Below, piece by piece: positions 24,401 through 32,481 of a DNA stretch of 64,000 nucleotides. This DNA is from Blastocystis hominis. Lineage: Eukaryota > Sar > Bigyra > Opalinata > Blastocystidae. The stretch spans positions 819,001-883,000 of the forward strand of contig NW_013171838.1 in the NCBI RefSeq assembly GCF_000151665.1, in the 5' to 3' direction. The notes beneath the pieces are model-generated. The model saw nothing but the letters and a program-made list of their open reading frames with translations. It searched no databases and was not told the origin of the DNA. Position 1 is the first letter of the stretch, and every line of letters begins with the position of its first letter. Both the position numbers and the translations under genes were made by a program.

Positions 24401-24541
24401 AATCGCATGTTGGTACCATGTTCTGAATTGCTTGATCGCATCGTGTACGAGTTGAAGGACGAAAATGGTGACCCGCTATCGTTCATTGGGAACGTGTACC
24501 TGCTAATCGGATTCACCGTTTCAGGAGGAAATAATAAATGA
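21485..24541 (+). CDS. Large modular virion-type protein (element A copy)
   Basis: A 1018-residue open frame, the A copy of the 1025-residue protein in B. The start is the Met of MHYSMLIQ, conserved in all three elements. It contains repeated beta-rich modules of the form (L/I)PxGYYTxSExIxxLN followed by DFTDAPDIREILGF and a conserved VIQVYSTIV-type strand. It ends with LKDENGDPLSFIGNVYLL. Position first in a structural-gene cassette suggests a capsid-associated or penton/vertex protein; I do not recognise it with certainty. It lacks the 48-bp double-hairpin insertion that B carries (empty site near 22170-22177). Confidence 0.7.
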   Translation: MHYSMLIQGSPTNGSFTWVNPYKYKNPYITSMTVLFHPNGSMFNNVDTTNVVTNSNDEKVTIPAGYYTISEIIALLNMMTDTTFSISTNASSFGCIWIQSPHTIDFTDAPDIREILGFDGRTVILPASFSGSNVIDITRNRQVIQVYSTIVRSSDLKIANQNNNLLTTMIIDDPTVDYVRTEEDVCIPMITRFDQLMFVFRDMDGKTIRLNGEFELQLTIEDVMEEVPSSIASANQFSMIEVFGNTTKKEVKLDNPLSFDQCYTSSVSLYTDFVLHNVPTDQMVLINAGSTIQEIAIPRGAYDIETIIAKLNASDALFELVYSGENAFHITVDHFYMIDFTKAPEIRSILGFESDILVKGVDNPKRYYLSSSCNHVVVTDSRESHMLTLPVGYYTFSEFIEAVGAEMVKVLPLISMTIEDDHVRFNVQADGWYFDRSSVDTTINGFGWTPCLKLASTVRNLCIERPVEASFNPESDSPPDMTNDQGIGGHAYIGSNTFIAYDWKMRTTDIRFLLKPLATYTMRLADGSVLDSGEFYITDDTSTPIKMNTLTTTCFNELNARYASAMELPPSHQNAIAWTVNDNRESMSWTAKDYAPELELHITSENTGDLVSSNGSSIGPWYSKDSKYHTRVFIDTTNFILGIRGYGERPLTIQRGHYSAVDIVNMIANVINKIYADASLGGYLVYVIADNGGRVRMGCRNGTEPRFILFCDNPCFKIIPGPYAEPGGVYLSCYFEFYRNYYIRMPELTSPYEFAMANIDGLNVTNMIKGSTYSDRAVSIEFIQPTRVTYVRNDEVVVPSLATFVDWDQSESYTANTTIRFPYGMMTLDDSAAETDITYTDNVQTFKWTIPSRLTQAGMIWHMNQCFDSAALNIRWKAESDGYYIHADYVFSLSGNLGTIIPASGSQSHTWRIPFDDGVYYANYGPMVAEYPVDITNGLSNIQLYCNIVKSKTIPLLANVPMDSLYKNYFYKNRMLVPCSELLDRIVYELKDENGDPLSFIGNVYLLIGFTVSGGNNK

Positions 24542-24870
24542 ATCTAGTGTTCAATATTGCTCGAACGTACGAACATGAATTCACGAGTAACAATCTCATC
24601 AAAAGCGACATGGTAATCGACAGAGTGACTATGAAGGGAGAATCGCCTGGCACCTGCCTTGTCCTTGATCGAGTGAACAACATGCAAGAACGACGACAGT
24701 CTCCGTTGGTTGTATTGAACGAGGAGTTTACGGAGAATGCACACATGAACGTCGTGGTACCCAGAAGTCGCAAATGGTCATTCTCGTTGACCGATAAGAC
24801 TGGTGCGACGATCAGCTTACCAATGCCGATTACGGTGTGCATTCACATCCATGTTCTACACAATAAATGA
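24538..24870 (+). CDS. Small conserved protein, 110 aa (element A)
   Basis: Overlaps the stop of the preceding gene by 4 bases (ATGA). The C-terminus (KWSFSLTDKTGATISLPMPI) has the same LxDxxGxxI ending as its two neighbours, suggesting a shared structural fold. Function unknown. Intact copy also in B; missing in C. Confidence 0.65.
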   Translation: MNLVFNIARTYEHEFTSNNLIKSDMVIDRVTMKGESPGTCLVLDRVNNMQERRQSPLVVLNEEFTENAHMNVVVPRSRKWSFSLTDKTGATISLPMPITVCIHIHVLHNK

Positions 24871-25568
24871 GTCATAATCGTGCACTACCGGTGAGTGTGA
24901 TTAACCACAATACAGTAATTCCGAAGAACAACGAACGATACCATGAAACGTTCAACACGGTGATCATGCCTCGTGACCTTGTGTACAAGATCACTTCGAT
25001 TACATGCAAGATCGATACAACGTCTCTATGGAACATTCGTGCAATGAATGTGGTGAAGGTTCAAATGTTGTGAGGGTTTGAAATGGTGTACAACGTCGGT
25101 CCTGGTTACTACTCGATTACCGAGTTATGCCGTGCGATAGCCGATTCCATCCAGGTAGACGATGTTAACCGAGCATACTTGAACAGTGACGTGGCGACCG
25201 CTGTTGACCTTAGTGGCGCACCTGATTACACGAGTATCCTCAAGTTGGAAGGTGTCGTTGAGGCAGGTATGGTAGCGAGTGAACCCTACGACATCACGAA
25301 TGGCATGAGTGTGATCTGAGTCTACAGTAGTATCAATGCTCAAACATTCGGTCTGAAGAGTCCGCTGATCGATAACCTGATTCACGTATCGATGGGACTG
25401 AACAACATGATCACCTGGGACAACCTATCGATCGATGTGATTGAACAATCGAACTTGGACTACATTGACTGGGTACTGACAGATGCTAATGACCGTCCGA
25501 TCTCCTTGAATTCGAATGTGTACATCTCATTCATGATTTCGTGCTACACCAAAGTAAAGAATGGATGA
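24867..25568 (+). pseudogene. Broken copy of the 232-aa single-module structural protein (element A)
   Basis: Homologous over its whole length to 35885-36583 in B. Two in-frame TGA codons interrupt it (near 25072 and 25317), each a small change from the sense codon in B. It begins with a 4-base overlap with the previous gene and runs into the start of the coiled-coil gene. It holds one copy of the GYYSITELCRAIAD / VDLSGAPDYTSIL module seen several times in the large protein upstream. Confidence 0.75.
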
Positions 25569-27864
25569 ACAAAGTACACAAGAACTCAAGTGGCGTGAAA
25601 GTGATTATGTTCCTATCATCCCAATCATTCGAAGCAAAAGATACAAAGTGAAATCGAGAAGAATAATGGACAGGATGTTGAATCGATATTTCGACAAAGT
25701 GGTTGAAGATGAATATAATCAACAACGAATGATGAGTGATCAATGGCTAGAAAAGCGGGCGATGTTTGATTCGTACATGAATCTCTCACCCGCTGATCGA
25801 CGTCGTACTCCCATTTCGAACATGCGCGGTTATCAAATTCGACGAATTGACAAAGAGAACGTGCTGCTGTACTCATTCGAGGACAATGTGGTCTACAATG
25901 CTAAAATTGACAGACAATTCAACAAGATCGTTGTCCAGTCTGTGAATCACAAGTTACTCAATATGGAGAAACGAGCTGTGTTTGATAATCCATTTGGATA
26001 TGAACCAGTATCGCCCTATTGTGTCATCTTCCCTACAGATCATGCAGGTGAGATACAAATCATGAATTTGCCTGGTGATTTTGGAGCTAGTATCGAAGAG
26101 ATGAAGAATGCTGCGGACAACATATCGAATGCGGTTCAACGAATGGGAGAAAGCATCAACACATTTGCTCAACAGAGTACATCGTTTCATAATGACATTG
26201 ATACCCTGCGAAGTGATCTGTCGGTAAATGGTTCACAACATGTGGATCTAAGTAGTGAGGTGGTACAAAAGATGAATGTGCTACCGAAGAGAGTGCCACC
26301 GATGATCGCGCCGCCACCGCCAGATCAAGTGAATGCGCCGCTACCAGCCGTGAAGTTGGATGTGGCGCCCCTTATCAACAAGTTGAACGAAGTGATAACT
26401 GTGATGAAGAGTTTCGATATCCAGGCGAACCTTGGCAATATTTACATAGCAATCGCTCTAGTAGCACAACGAATCAACTTCTTACAAGATGCGAGGCAGG
26501 GCTACTCTATGATGTTGAACTTATTGAAGGATGTTAATACCAAATTGGAAAATGCAAACGATGGAATCAGGTTGTTGAGCAATCGATATGCTGAAGTGGC
26601 AAGAAGCATTGCAATAGGAGACGACAAGTTGTTACAGAAAATTGGTGACTTGGTAAATCAACAGAAGGCTGTGATTGAGGAGAGTAATAGATATCTGCAA
26701 GGAGTCGAAGCTCGTCTGAAAAGAATTGAAAACAAACCTGATCCTCCTGCAATTGCTGATATCCAAGCATTGATTCCAAGACAAAGTGAAATGCAAATCG
26801 ATGGATTGACAGAGATCATGAAGGCGCAGTACAATGATTTCTTGAAACAATGGCTAGAGCGAAACAGCTTCATTCAGCAATTTGTATCTGCTGAGTTGGC
26901 AAAAGCATATGATGAGATCAACAAACGGTTGGTTGAATCATTCAATCGATTCACACCTTTGATTCAAAACGTGTCCAATGAATTGCAGACTACGAATCAG
27001 AATCTGATAGCTCTTGGTAATGCGGTTGCAGAAGAGGGAAAGGCAACTAGGCAGCAATTATTCGATGACACGGACGCTCTGGGTAAGCAACTTGAAAACG
27101 GGCAGACTCAAACAACCAAGTTAATCAAAGATTCTACGGGTGCAATTGTTGATCAACTTGCTGACAATCAGACTCAAACTAACAACCTGTTGACAGATGT
27201 TGGTAATGCAGTTGTTGATGGACATGCTCAAACTGGTCAGCTGCTTACTACAATGAGTAATCAATTTGCTAATACTCAGCTGTCCCGGGATCAATTATAT
27301 CAACAATTGTATCAGCAGAATATGAGAGGAATCCAGAACTTAATGGATGCCATTTGGCAATCATATGAATATTTCCGGAATCAGCCACAAATTCAACCTG
27401 TGATTGTACTGGACGGTCGTCAATCTGAAAGTGTAAATGCTAGTTTCACACCTCAAGCAATCGATCAAGTGAATCGAGCTGCAGCCTTGATTGACGCGTA
27501 TGAAAGTAAAGATTCTAATTCCACCAAGGAAAGTTGGGAAAGCGATGATACTCGCTAAGATTTCATTGCTTTCTCAAGTTTGCTTGCTCGCAATTTCAAC
27601 AATCCTGATTTTGCTCAATTCGCAAATGACCTTGGATTCTCACATCTCTTCAGGGCTTATCGTGATCGAAATGAAGACCCCGAACTGATGAGTTTCTTCA
27701 TACGAGTAGCTAATAGTAAGGATCTAACTCCTGATTATTTGGACTACATGAAAAACAAGATCAAACGGTTTGCTGTCAATGTAGATCAACAATTCGAGCA
27801 ATATCTGCAAAATACGTATAACACAATCAAGGATATGTCCATTACACAAGGTTTCAATGGCTAA
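25561..27864 (+). CDS. Coiled-coil structural protein (element A), with a stop at 27556
   Basis: 665 residues to the TAA at 27556-27558, followed in frame by about 100 further codons that C keeps joined. The N-terminal 150 residues are basic and conserved in all copies (KVKSRRIMDRMLNRYFDKVV; MRGYQIRRIDKENVLLYSFE). The rest is long heptad-like helices rich in Gln, Asn and Leu, with repeats around TQTNNLLTDVGNAVVDGHAQ. A fibre, scaffold or tail-like role is possible; the family is unknown to me. The same TAA occurs in B, so it may be a real end in the A/B lineage or a shared lesion. Confidence 0.55.
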
Positions 27865-27903
27865 ATGAAGACGGACAATATTCTTTTCACTTTGACTTCA
27901 TAA

Positions 27904-28866
27904 ATGGCAATTCCATTCACTGTTGACATATCTGCTTTCTATGGCGAACCCGATTTCCGAGAACAGGATAGTGGAACGATCGTGGACCGACGCAAGACAT
28001 TGAATCTTCACAAGGAACTCGAAACACCAGTAAACAACACACCAAAGAGAGGGAAGAAACGATCACCGAAGCGAGCTCCAGCAAAAAGTGCCGGTGCCAT
28101 TGGTTTCAAGGAAGGCGGCGCATGTCAGACAGATCCTAAACCCGGAGGAGCCCTGGCATTCAATGAAGCGCAATTGATGAACGAGCTAACCGGACTCAAG
28201 AAAGGCGGGGCACTTGGTACTCTTGCTGCCACAATCATCCCGGCACTCATTCAGATGGCTCCACAGATCATTTCAAGCCTCAAAGAGCTAGTGAAGGGTA
28301 AGGAGGGTGGCGCGCTGAAATTCGGAGGAGCTTCTGCTGTGTTCCTCAATGGAATCAACCCTAGCGATTACGACGACGTGTTGAAGACCATGAAAGCCAT
28401 TGAACGACAAAGTAAAAACACCGAAGTCCGAGGTGGAGCAATGTACGCTGGTTCTAGTCGTGTCGGCACGTTTTTCAAGAATGCCTGGAACAAGATCAAA
28501 GGATGGTACGACAACAATGCGGACAAGTTGAAACCCATCACCGATATCCTGGTAAATGCTGGCACGAATGCTGCGAATAACGCGATCAACAAGGGTGTGA
28601 ACTATGTATCCCAGAAGACAGGATCGGACACTGTGAAACAGATCGCGAACGTGGTGGGTGATATGGCAAAGGGTACGGTGAGCGATGTGGCAAACCAGAT
28701 TCAGGGAAAGGAAAGCAAAGCCGGCACTGGGTACGATATTTCCGACCTGGACAACGAGACACGAGCAATGGTAGTCCCGACGAAAAAAAAGAATCGCATC
28801 CTCACAGCCCTTCCACAGAACGGAAACAAGATACAGAAGTCAGTGATCCGAAGGAGAGTCTATTGA
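27904..28866 (+). CDS. pVI-like, GG-rich minor capsid protein candidate (element A)
   Basis: 320 residues starting in a TAAATG context. N-terminal MAIPFTVDISAFYGEP, then a Lys/Arg-rich stretch, several GGA sites (FKEGGA, KKGGALG, KEGGALKFGGAS, VRGGAMYAG), a hydrophobic/amphipathic helix (TLAATIIPALIQMAPQIISS) and a basic C-terminus. Repeated GG sites next to an adenain-like protease gene recall adenovirus precursor proteins VI/X, which are cut after Gly-Gly. Role by analogy only. Confidence 0.5.
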   Translation: MAIPFTVDISAFYGEPDFREQDSGTIVDRRKTLNLHKELETPVNNTPKRGKKRSPKRAPAKSAGAIGFKEGGACQTDPKPGGALAFNEAQLMNELTGLKKGGALGTLAATIIPALIQMAPQIISSLKELVKGKEGGALKFGGASAVFLNGINPSDYDDVLKTMKAIERQSKNTEVRGGAMYAGSSRVGTFFKNAWNKIKGWYDNNADKLKPITDILVNAGTNAANNAINKGVNYVSQKTGSDTVKQIANVVGDMAKGTVSDVANQIQGKESKAGTGYDISDLDNETRAMVVPTKKKNRILTALPQNGNKIQKSVIRRRVY

Positions 28867-28886
28867 GCCTCTACACCCACGGCTAC

Positions 28887-29282
28887 ATGAATGTGGATGC
28901 TGAACTAATGACTTTCGATGAAGTCCGAAAACTGGCTAGACAATTACAAATACCCGACTTCGATGTGATGGAATTGGACAAGTACAAGTCCTTGGCAAAG
29001 GAGTACAAAGAACCAGCGAATTGCATCATCTGGATACCATTCGAGGAAAATTCCTCCATGGGTCACTATGTGTCATGTTTCTGTGAACCCGATGGCACGC
29101 TGAACTACCAGGACAGCTTTGGCAAGCTGAATGATTTTCCAAAAGCCCTCAAAGACACTCGCCGTGTATTCCGTGTGAACAAAGTGAAATACCAGTCGAT
29201 CTTTGCGAACAACTGTGGCTACCTGGCACTCCTTCACTTGTACACGCACGACGCTGTTGACCCGGCTATCCAGAGGTTGTAG
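28887..29282 (+). CDS. Adenain/Ulp1-like cysteine protease (element A)
   Basis: 131 residues. Conserved order His (GHYVSCF), Asp (YQDSFG), Gln (YQSIF) and Cys (NNCGYLALL) as in adenovirus-type and Ulp1-type proteases used by Polintons to mature the capsid. The ATG at 28887 is used because the longer frame has no upstream ATG. Short for the family, but the copies agree in length. Confidence 0.7.
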   Translation: MNVDAELMTFDEVRKLARQLQIPDFDVMELDKYKSLAKEYKEPANCIIWIPFEENSSMGHYVSCFCEPDGTLNYQDSFGKLNDFPKALKDTRRVFRVNKVKYQSIFANNCGYLALLHLYTHDAVDPAIQRL

Positions 29283-29374
29283 AAGTAAATGAATAATAAA
29301 CCCATTTTCACTTTGGAGGCGACAATGTCGCCTCGGGAGAGAAACATAGTTTCGCCCCTCTTTGGTCATCACGC
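29283..29374. repeat. Intergenic spacer with a double-hairpin element (element A)
   Basis: A perfect 8-bp stem (GAGGCGAC, loop AAT) occupies 29316-29334, followed by a second, imperfect hairpin around GAAAC-ATA-GTTTC. B and C have different or no hairpins at this junction. Confidence 0.6.
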
Positions 29375-30726
29375 CTATGCTAGTCCGTATCTGGAACGCA
29401 ATCCTTTGCCTTTCTTCTGCTTTGGGGGAACTCTATCACTCGGAGCCTCCCAGTTCTGCGTTCCATCCTTTGGTTTCTGTACGAACTGGAATTCTTTCGT
29501 GTTGATGACTTTACTGTAGTCCTGTGGTTTGATTTCAACGGCCTCTTTGATGTCCAAGAGATTGTAAGTGCGTGCCTTATTCACTTTGGAGGCAACGGTT
29601 TGCGTGGTCTGCTTCGCGCGTCCCAATTCCTGCTCGAGTTGCTGTACTTGTCGTTGTTTCTCTTCCACTTCCTTCCTCTTTCGTTCATCATTCAATGCCT
29701 TCGGTAACTTTGATCGCAGTTTGTTGATTGCCTGTTGTTTGCTACTCAGCTCGTATGGGACGTACTCGACCAACGAATCGTCGTCCAGGTAGTACCATCG
29801 TGTGTGCATGCCCATCTGGATATCACGAAGTACCTCGGACAGATTGGACGGCGGAGGTATTTTCATTTTGCGCCATAAATCCTCACGTCCAAGGATGTCA
29901 TAGTACAAGAAGATTCGAGTGGCATTATCCAGAATCTTGTTGCTCAATCGAGAGAATCCTTGGAATGCAATGAAACAACTGGTCTTTCGATGTCGACTCA
30001 TGCAAGCCATGGTGTCCATGAAGTTCACCACCCAATGATCGTTCGGTTTCGTGTACAGGTCGTCGAAGATGTAGATGGACGGATATGTGGTGTCGTTGTA
30101 GATCGCCACACTTGATCCATCCTCATTCAATTGTTTGTACGCGACGTCCTCGCTATCCGTGAATTCAGGGCGTACTTCTCTGTCAGTGTTGATCCATTGT
30201 GTCTTGATGCCTGCTTTGTTGGCGACATGTTTGAGCACTTGTGGACACTTGTTTTCATAGCTCACCTTTCCCATGAAGAAGCAGATCTTGTCGAACGAGT
30301 GAGGTATCTCGTAGCACAACTGATTGATGAGGAACGACTTGCCCGACTTGGAGGAGCAATGATGAGCGTGAATTGATTGAGGAATGTGTCCTGACAATCG
30401 AGTTCCCAATCGAACTTCATAATGCCCATGCTTTCCTTGTTCTGTCGAAGATCCTGCAATTGCTCATCAATGGTTTGCTCTGGTTGGATGTAGTCGGCTA
30501 GTTCTCGCAGTATTTTGGCATATTGCTTACTCTTCTCTTCATCAGTTTCATTCTCCATCCGTTGTTTGATGGTATCCTGCATTACTTCGGCTTGATTGAG
30601 CGTATTTTCTGTTCTTCTTGTCAATCGTTTGTTGTTATACGGACATCGATGATTGAATCGTCTTATTCGATTCTTAATAGCGAGCAACGTTGTATCAATG
30701 TTAGGAATGTATGGGGATTCTTCCAT
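29375..30726 (-). pseudogene. Packaging ATPase (FtsK/HerA, A32-like), frameshifted (element A)
   Basis: Homologue of the genome-packaging ATPase of Polintons and large DNA viruses. The N-terminal part (30262-30726) and the C-terminal part (29375-30409) are in different frames; comparison with B places a one-base loss near 30350, just before the Walker A motif (SKSGKS). Walker B (SIYIFDDLY) and the downstream FIAFQG motif are intact. The lesion differs from those in B and C. Confidence 0.8.
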
Positions 30727-30806
30727 TTATTCATGGCAACCACGACAGTCACGGCAACCACGACAGCCAAAGTGAAAAAGGTAGTCACAGCAACCACGGT
30801 AGCCAT

Positions 30807-31352
30807 TTACAGGAAATCGCAATCGAAGACACTATTCTTATCCTTGATTTTGATTTGCGTTGCTGTGAGAGTTGTGTACGAGAACTCGGTGATATTGCCG
30901 TCCTTATCTTCCTTCATGAACTCCTTGCTCTCCCCGGTTACCACAAGATCGATCGTTGCATCCTTGTATTCGCGAAGATCGGCACAGGGCACATTTCGCA
31001 GATCGATCTTAATGGGTTTCTTGTCGTTATTCACGATCTTCGTGTTCGGACTCAATTTCACTTTGAACTGGATCTCGCCATCGTATTCACTGTATGGGTG
31101 ATTCTCTCTCTTCGTTTCATCGAGGATTCTTTTGAACTCTTCCGATTGCTCCTTGGGCAGTGTGATGGAGAAAGTGTTGAACAGTTTCTTCTTGTCTGTT
31201 TCGAACTTCGAGTTGTCACCAACGAAAACAATGGTAGCATCGGTGATCTTGCAGACATACTTAGCCGATTCGCCCTCTCTCTTGAATCCAGTGGAAGTGA
31301 GAGAAATGTTAGAAGTGTTGGAAAGATCGAAAACCTGAATCTTGTTGCTCAT
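30807..31352 (-). CDS. Conserved beta-rich protein, 181 aa (element A)
   Basis: Starts MSNKIQVFDLSN and ends VFDCDFL. It lies between the capsid gene and the ATPase on the same strand. Not recognised. Its position next to the major capsid gene would suit a minor capsid (penton) protein, while the strand pattern could also suit a DNA-binding OB-fold; neither is shown. Confidence 0.6.
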   Translation of the reverse strand: MSNKIQVFDLSNTSNISLTSTGFKREGESAKYVCKITDATIVFVGDNSKFETDKKKLFNTFSITLPKEQSEEFKRILDETKRENHPYSEYDGEIQFKVKLSPNTKIVNNDKKPIKIDLRNVPCADLREYKDATIDLVVTGESKEFMKEDKDGNITEFSYTTLTATQIKIKDKNSVFDCDFL

Positions 31353-31391
31353 ATCTATTTATATTTACTTATTGAAATCTTTAAGTGCCAC

Positions 31392-32083
31392 TTAAGCACT
31401 CAGCGTTTTGGCACGGATCATGATGAGGTGCATCTGGGTCGTCGCTGCAACCTCGTCTTCCAACTCGATTTCGAATTGGATCTGATTCGCTGCTCGCATC
31501 GGGAACCACTCGGCTAACGGGAAGGCGAAGATTCGGAACTGATTCAACCACGTCTTGTACGTCAACAGCGTGTCGTACTCGTCGGAACGACTATTGCAAA
31601 GATAGTCCATCCATTCGAAGAACGTGTGATCAATTCCATCAGGTGTGTTCGTGTTGTCCACATTGATGATACGCTTCTGTTCACCAGCGATGTTCAATGA
31701 GATACGTTTGAATCGAATGTCCTTGAGAGTCGAGAAATCGCCATTGTCGTCCGTGAACATCATGAACATCATCTTGATGGGGAAGTTGACCAGCACACGA
31801 TCATCGATGAAGTTCTGGCCAGTAGGAATACGGAACATCTTGGTCATGATCTGATTCTTCACCAACTGAGTGTCCTCAGGATCGAAGGTCGAATCATCGC
31901 TCGTCTTGTAACTGTGATACCAAAGCGTGCACGTGTCGAAGTACACACCGGTGAAAGCCGTGGCTGATGGAACAGCGTCCGGACTTATAGCGGTATTGAT
32001 TTTGCCAGCATCGATGTAGAAGTATGCATCGTCGTTCGTGGGATAGATCTGAGCATCCATCTGCGTGAGATTGATGAATCGTT
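31392..32083 (-). pseudogene. Major capsid protein candidate, N-terminally truncated (element A)
   Basis: Contains the C-terminal half only (about 230 residues: FEWMDYLCNSRSDEYDTLL, WFPMRAANQIQFEIEL). Similarity to the complete B copy ends at 32083, the first base before the TIR of B. The gene was cut by the event that joined A to B. Confidence 0.8.
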
Positions 32084-32141
32084 AGTAGTAGGGGAATGAC
32101 GGGAAACACGCGGAAATCCATTTCCTACCAAATAACCGCGG
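32084..32141 (+). repeat. Left terminal inverted repeat of element B
   Basis: 58 bp from AGTAGTAGGGG to ACCGCGG. It matches the reverse complement of 54746-54803 with about four mismatches. Confidence 0.9.
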
Positions 32142-32403
32142 CAACCCGTTTTTTGTTATTTTCGGCCATTTCCTGCCATTTCCTACCTGGTCACCTCGAT
32201 GGCCATGACGGGAAACACGCGGAAATCCATTTCCTACCAAATAACCGCGGCAACCCATTTTCGACCATTTTCTGCCATTGCCTGCCTGGCTACCGTATTG
32301 TCCATAACAAGAAACGCGCGGAAACCCATGGCTGCCAATTTCGGCAAATTTCTGCAATGTTAACCTGACTTCCATTGTAGGCCATGGTATCCATGGATGT
32401 GAT
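32142..32403. repeat. Subterminal repeats of element B, left
   Basis: The TIR core (GAAACACGCGGAAATCC) recurs at about 32210, and more weakly at about 32309 (GAAACGCGCGGAAACCC), with 100-110 bp spacing. Stretches of CATTTCCTGCCATTTCCTACC link the units. Confidence 0.75.
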
Positions 32404-32445
32404 GGGGCAACTACGTTGCCCCGGGAGGAATCTTCGATTCCTCCC
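32404..32445. repeat. Double-hairpin element ahead of the first gene of B
   Basis: Stem GGGGCAAC with loop TAC, directly followed by stem GGGAGGAATC with loop TTC; both arms pair perfectly. Confidence 0.85.
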
Positions 32446-32481
32446 CATTGTCTTGTTGACTAAGGTAAAGAGAGAAAGACC

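Larger units (their letters stand above)
20973..32083 (+). mobile_element. Element A: truncated Polinton/Maverick-like virus element (left half)
   Basis: Begins with AGTAGTAGTAGG and a sequence related to the ends of elements B and C, then carries the same gene order as the left half of B. It stops abruptly within the capsid gene at 32083, exactly where B begins. Missing relative to B: the capsid N-terminal half, fibre-like gene, integrase, polymerase and the right terminal repeat, and also KilA-N. Lesions: two in-frame stops in the 234-codon gene and a frameshift in the ATPase. Confidence 0.75.

Noticed and set aside
24867-25568. Stops in the A copy as evidence of a changed genetic code (TGA as sense)
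   Set aside because: Host and viral genes end at TGA elsewhere, and B has ordinary sense codons at both places; mutation is the simpler reading.
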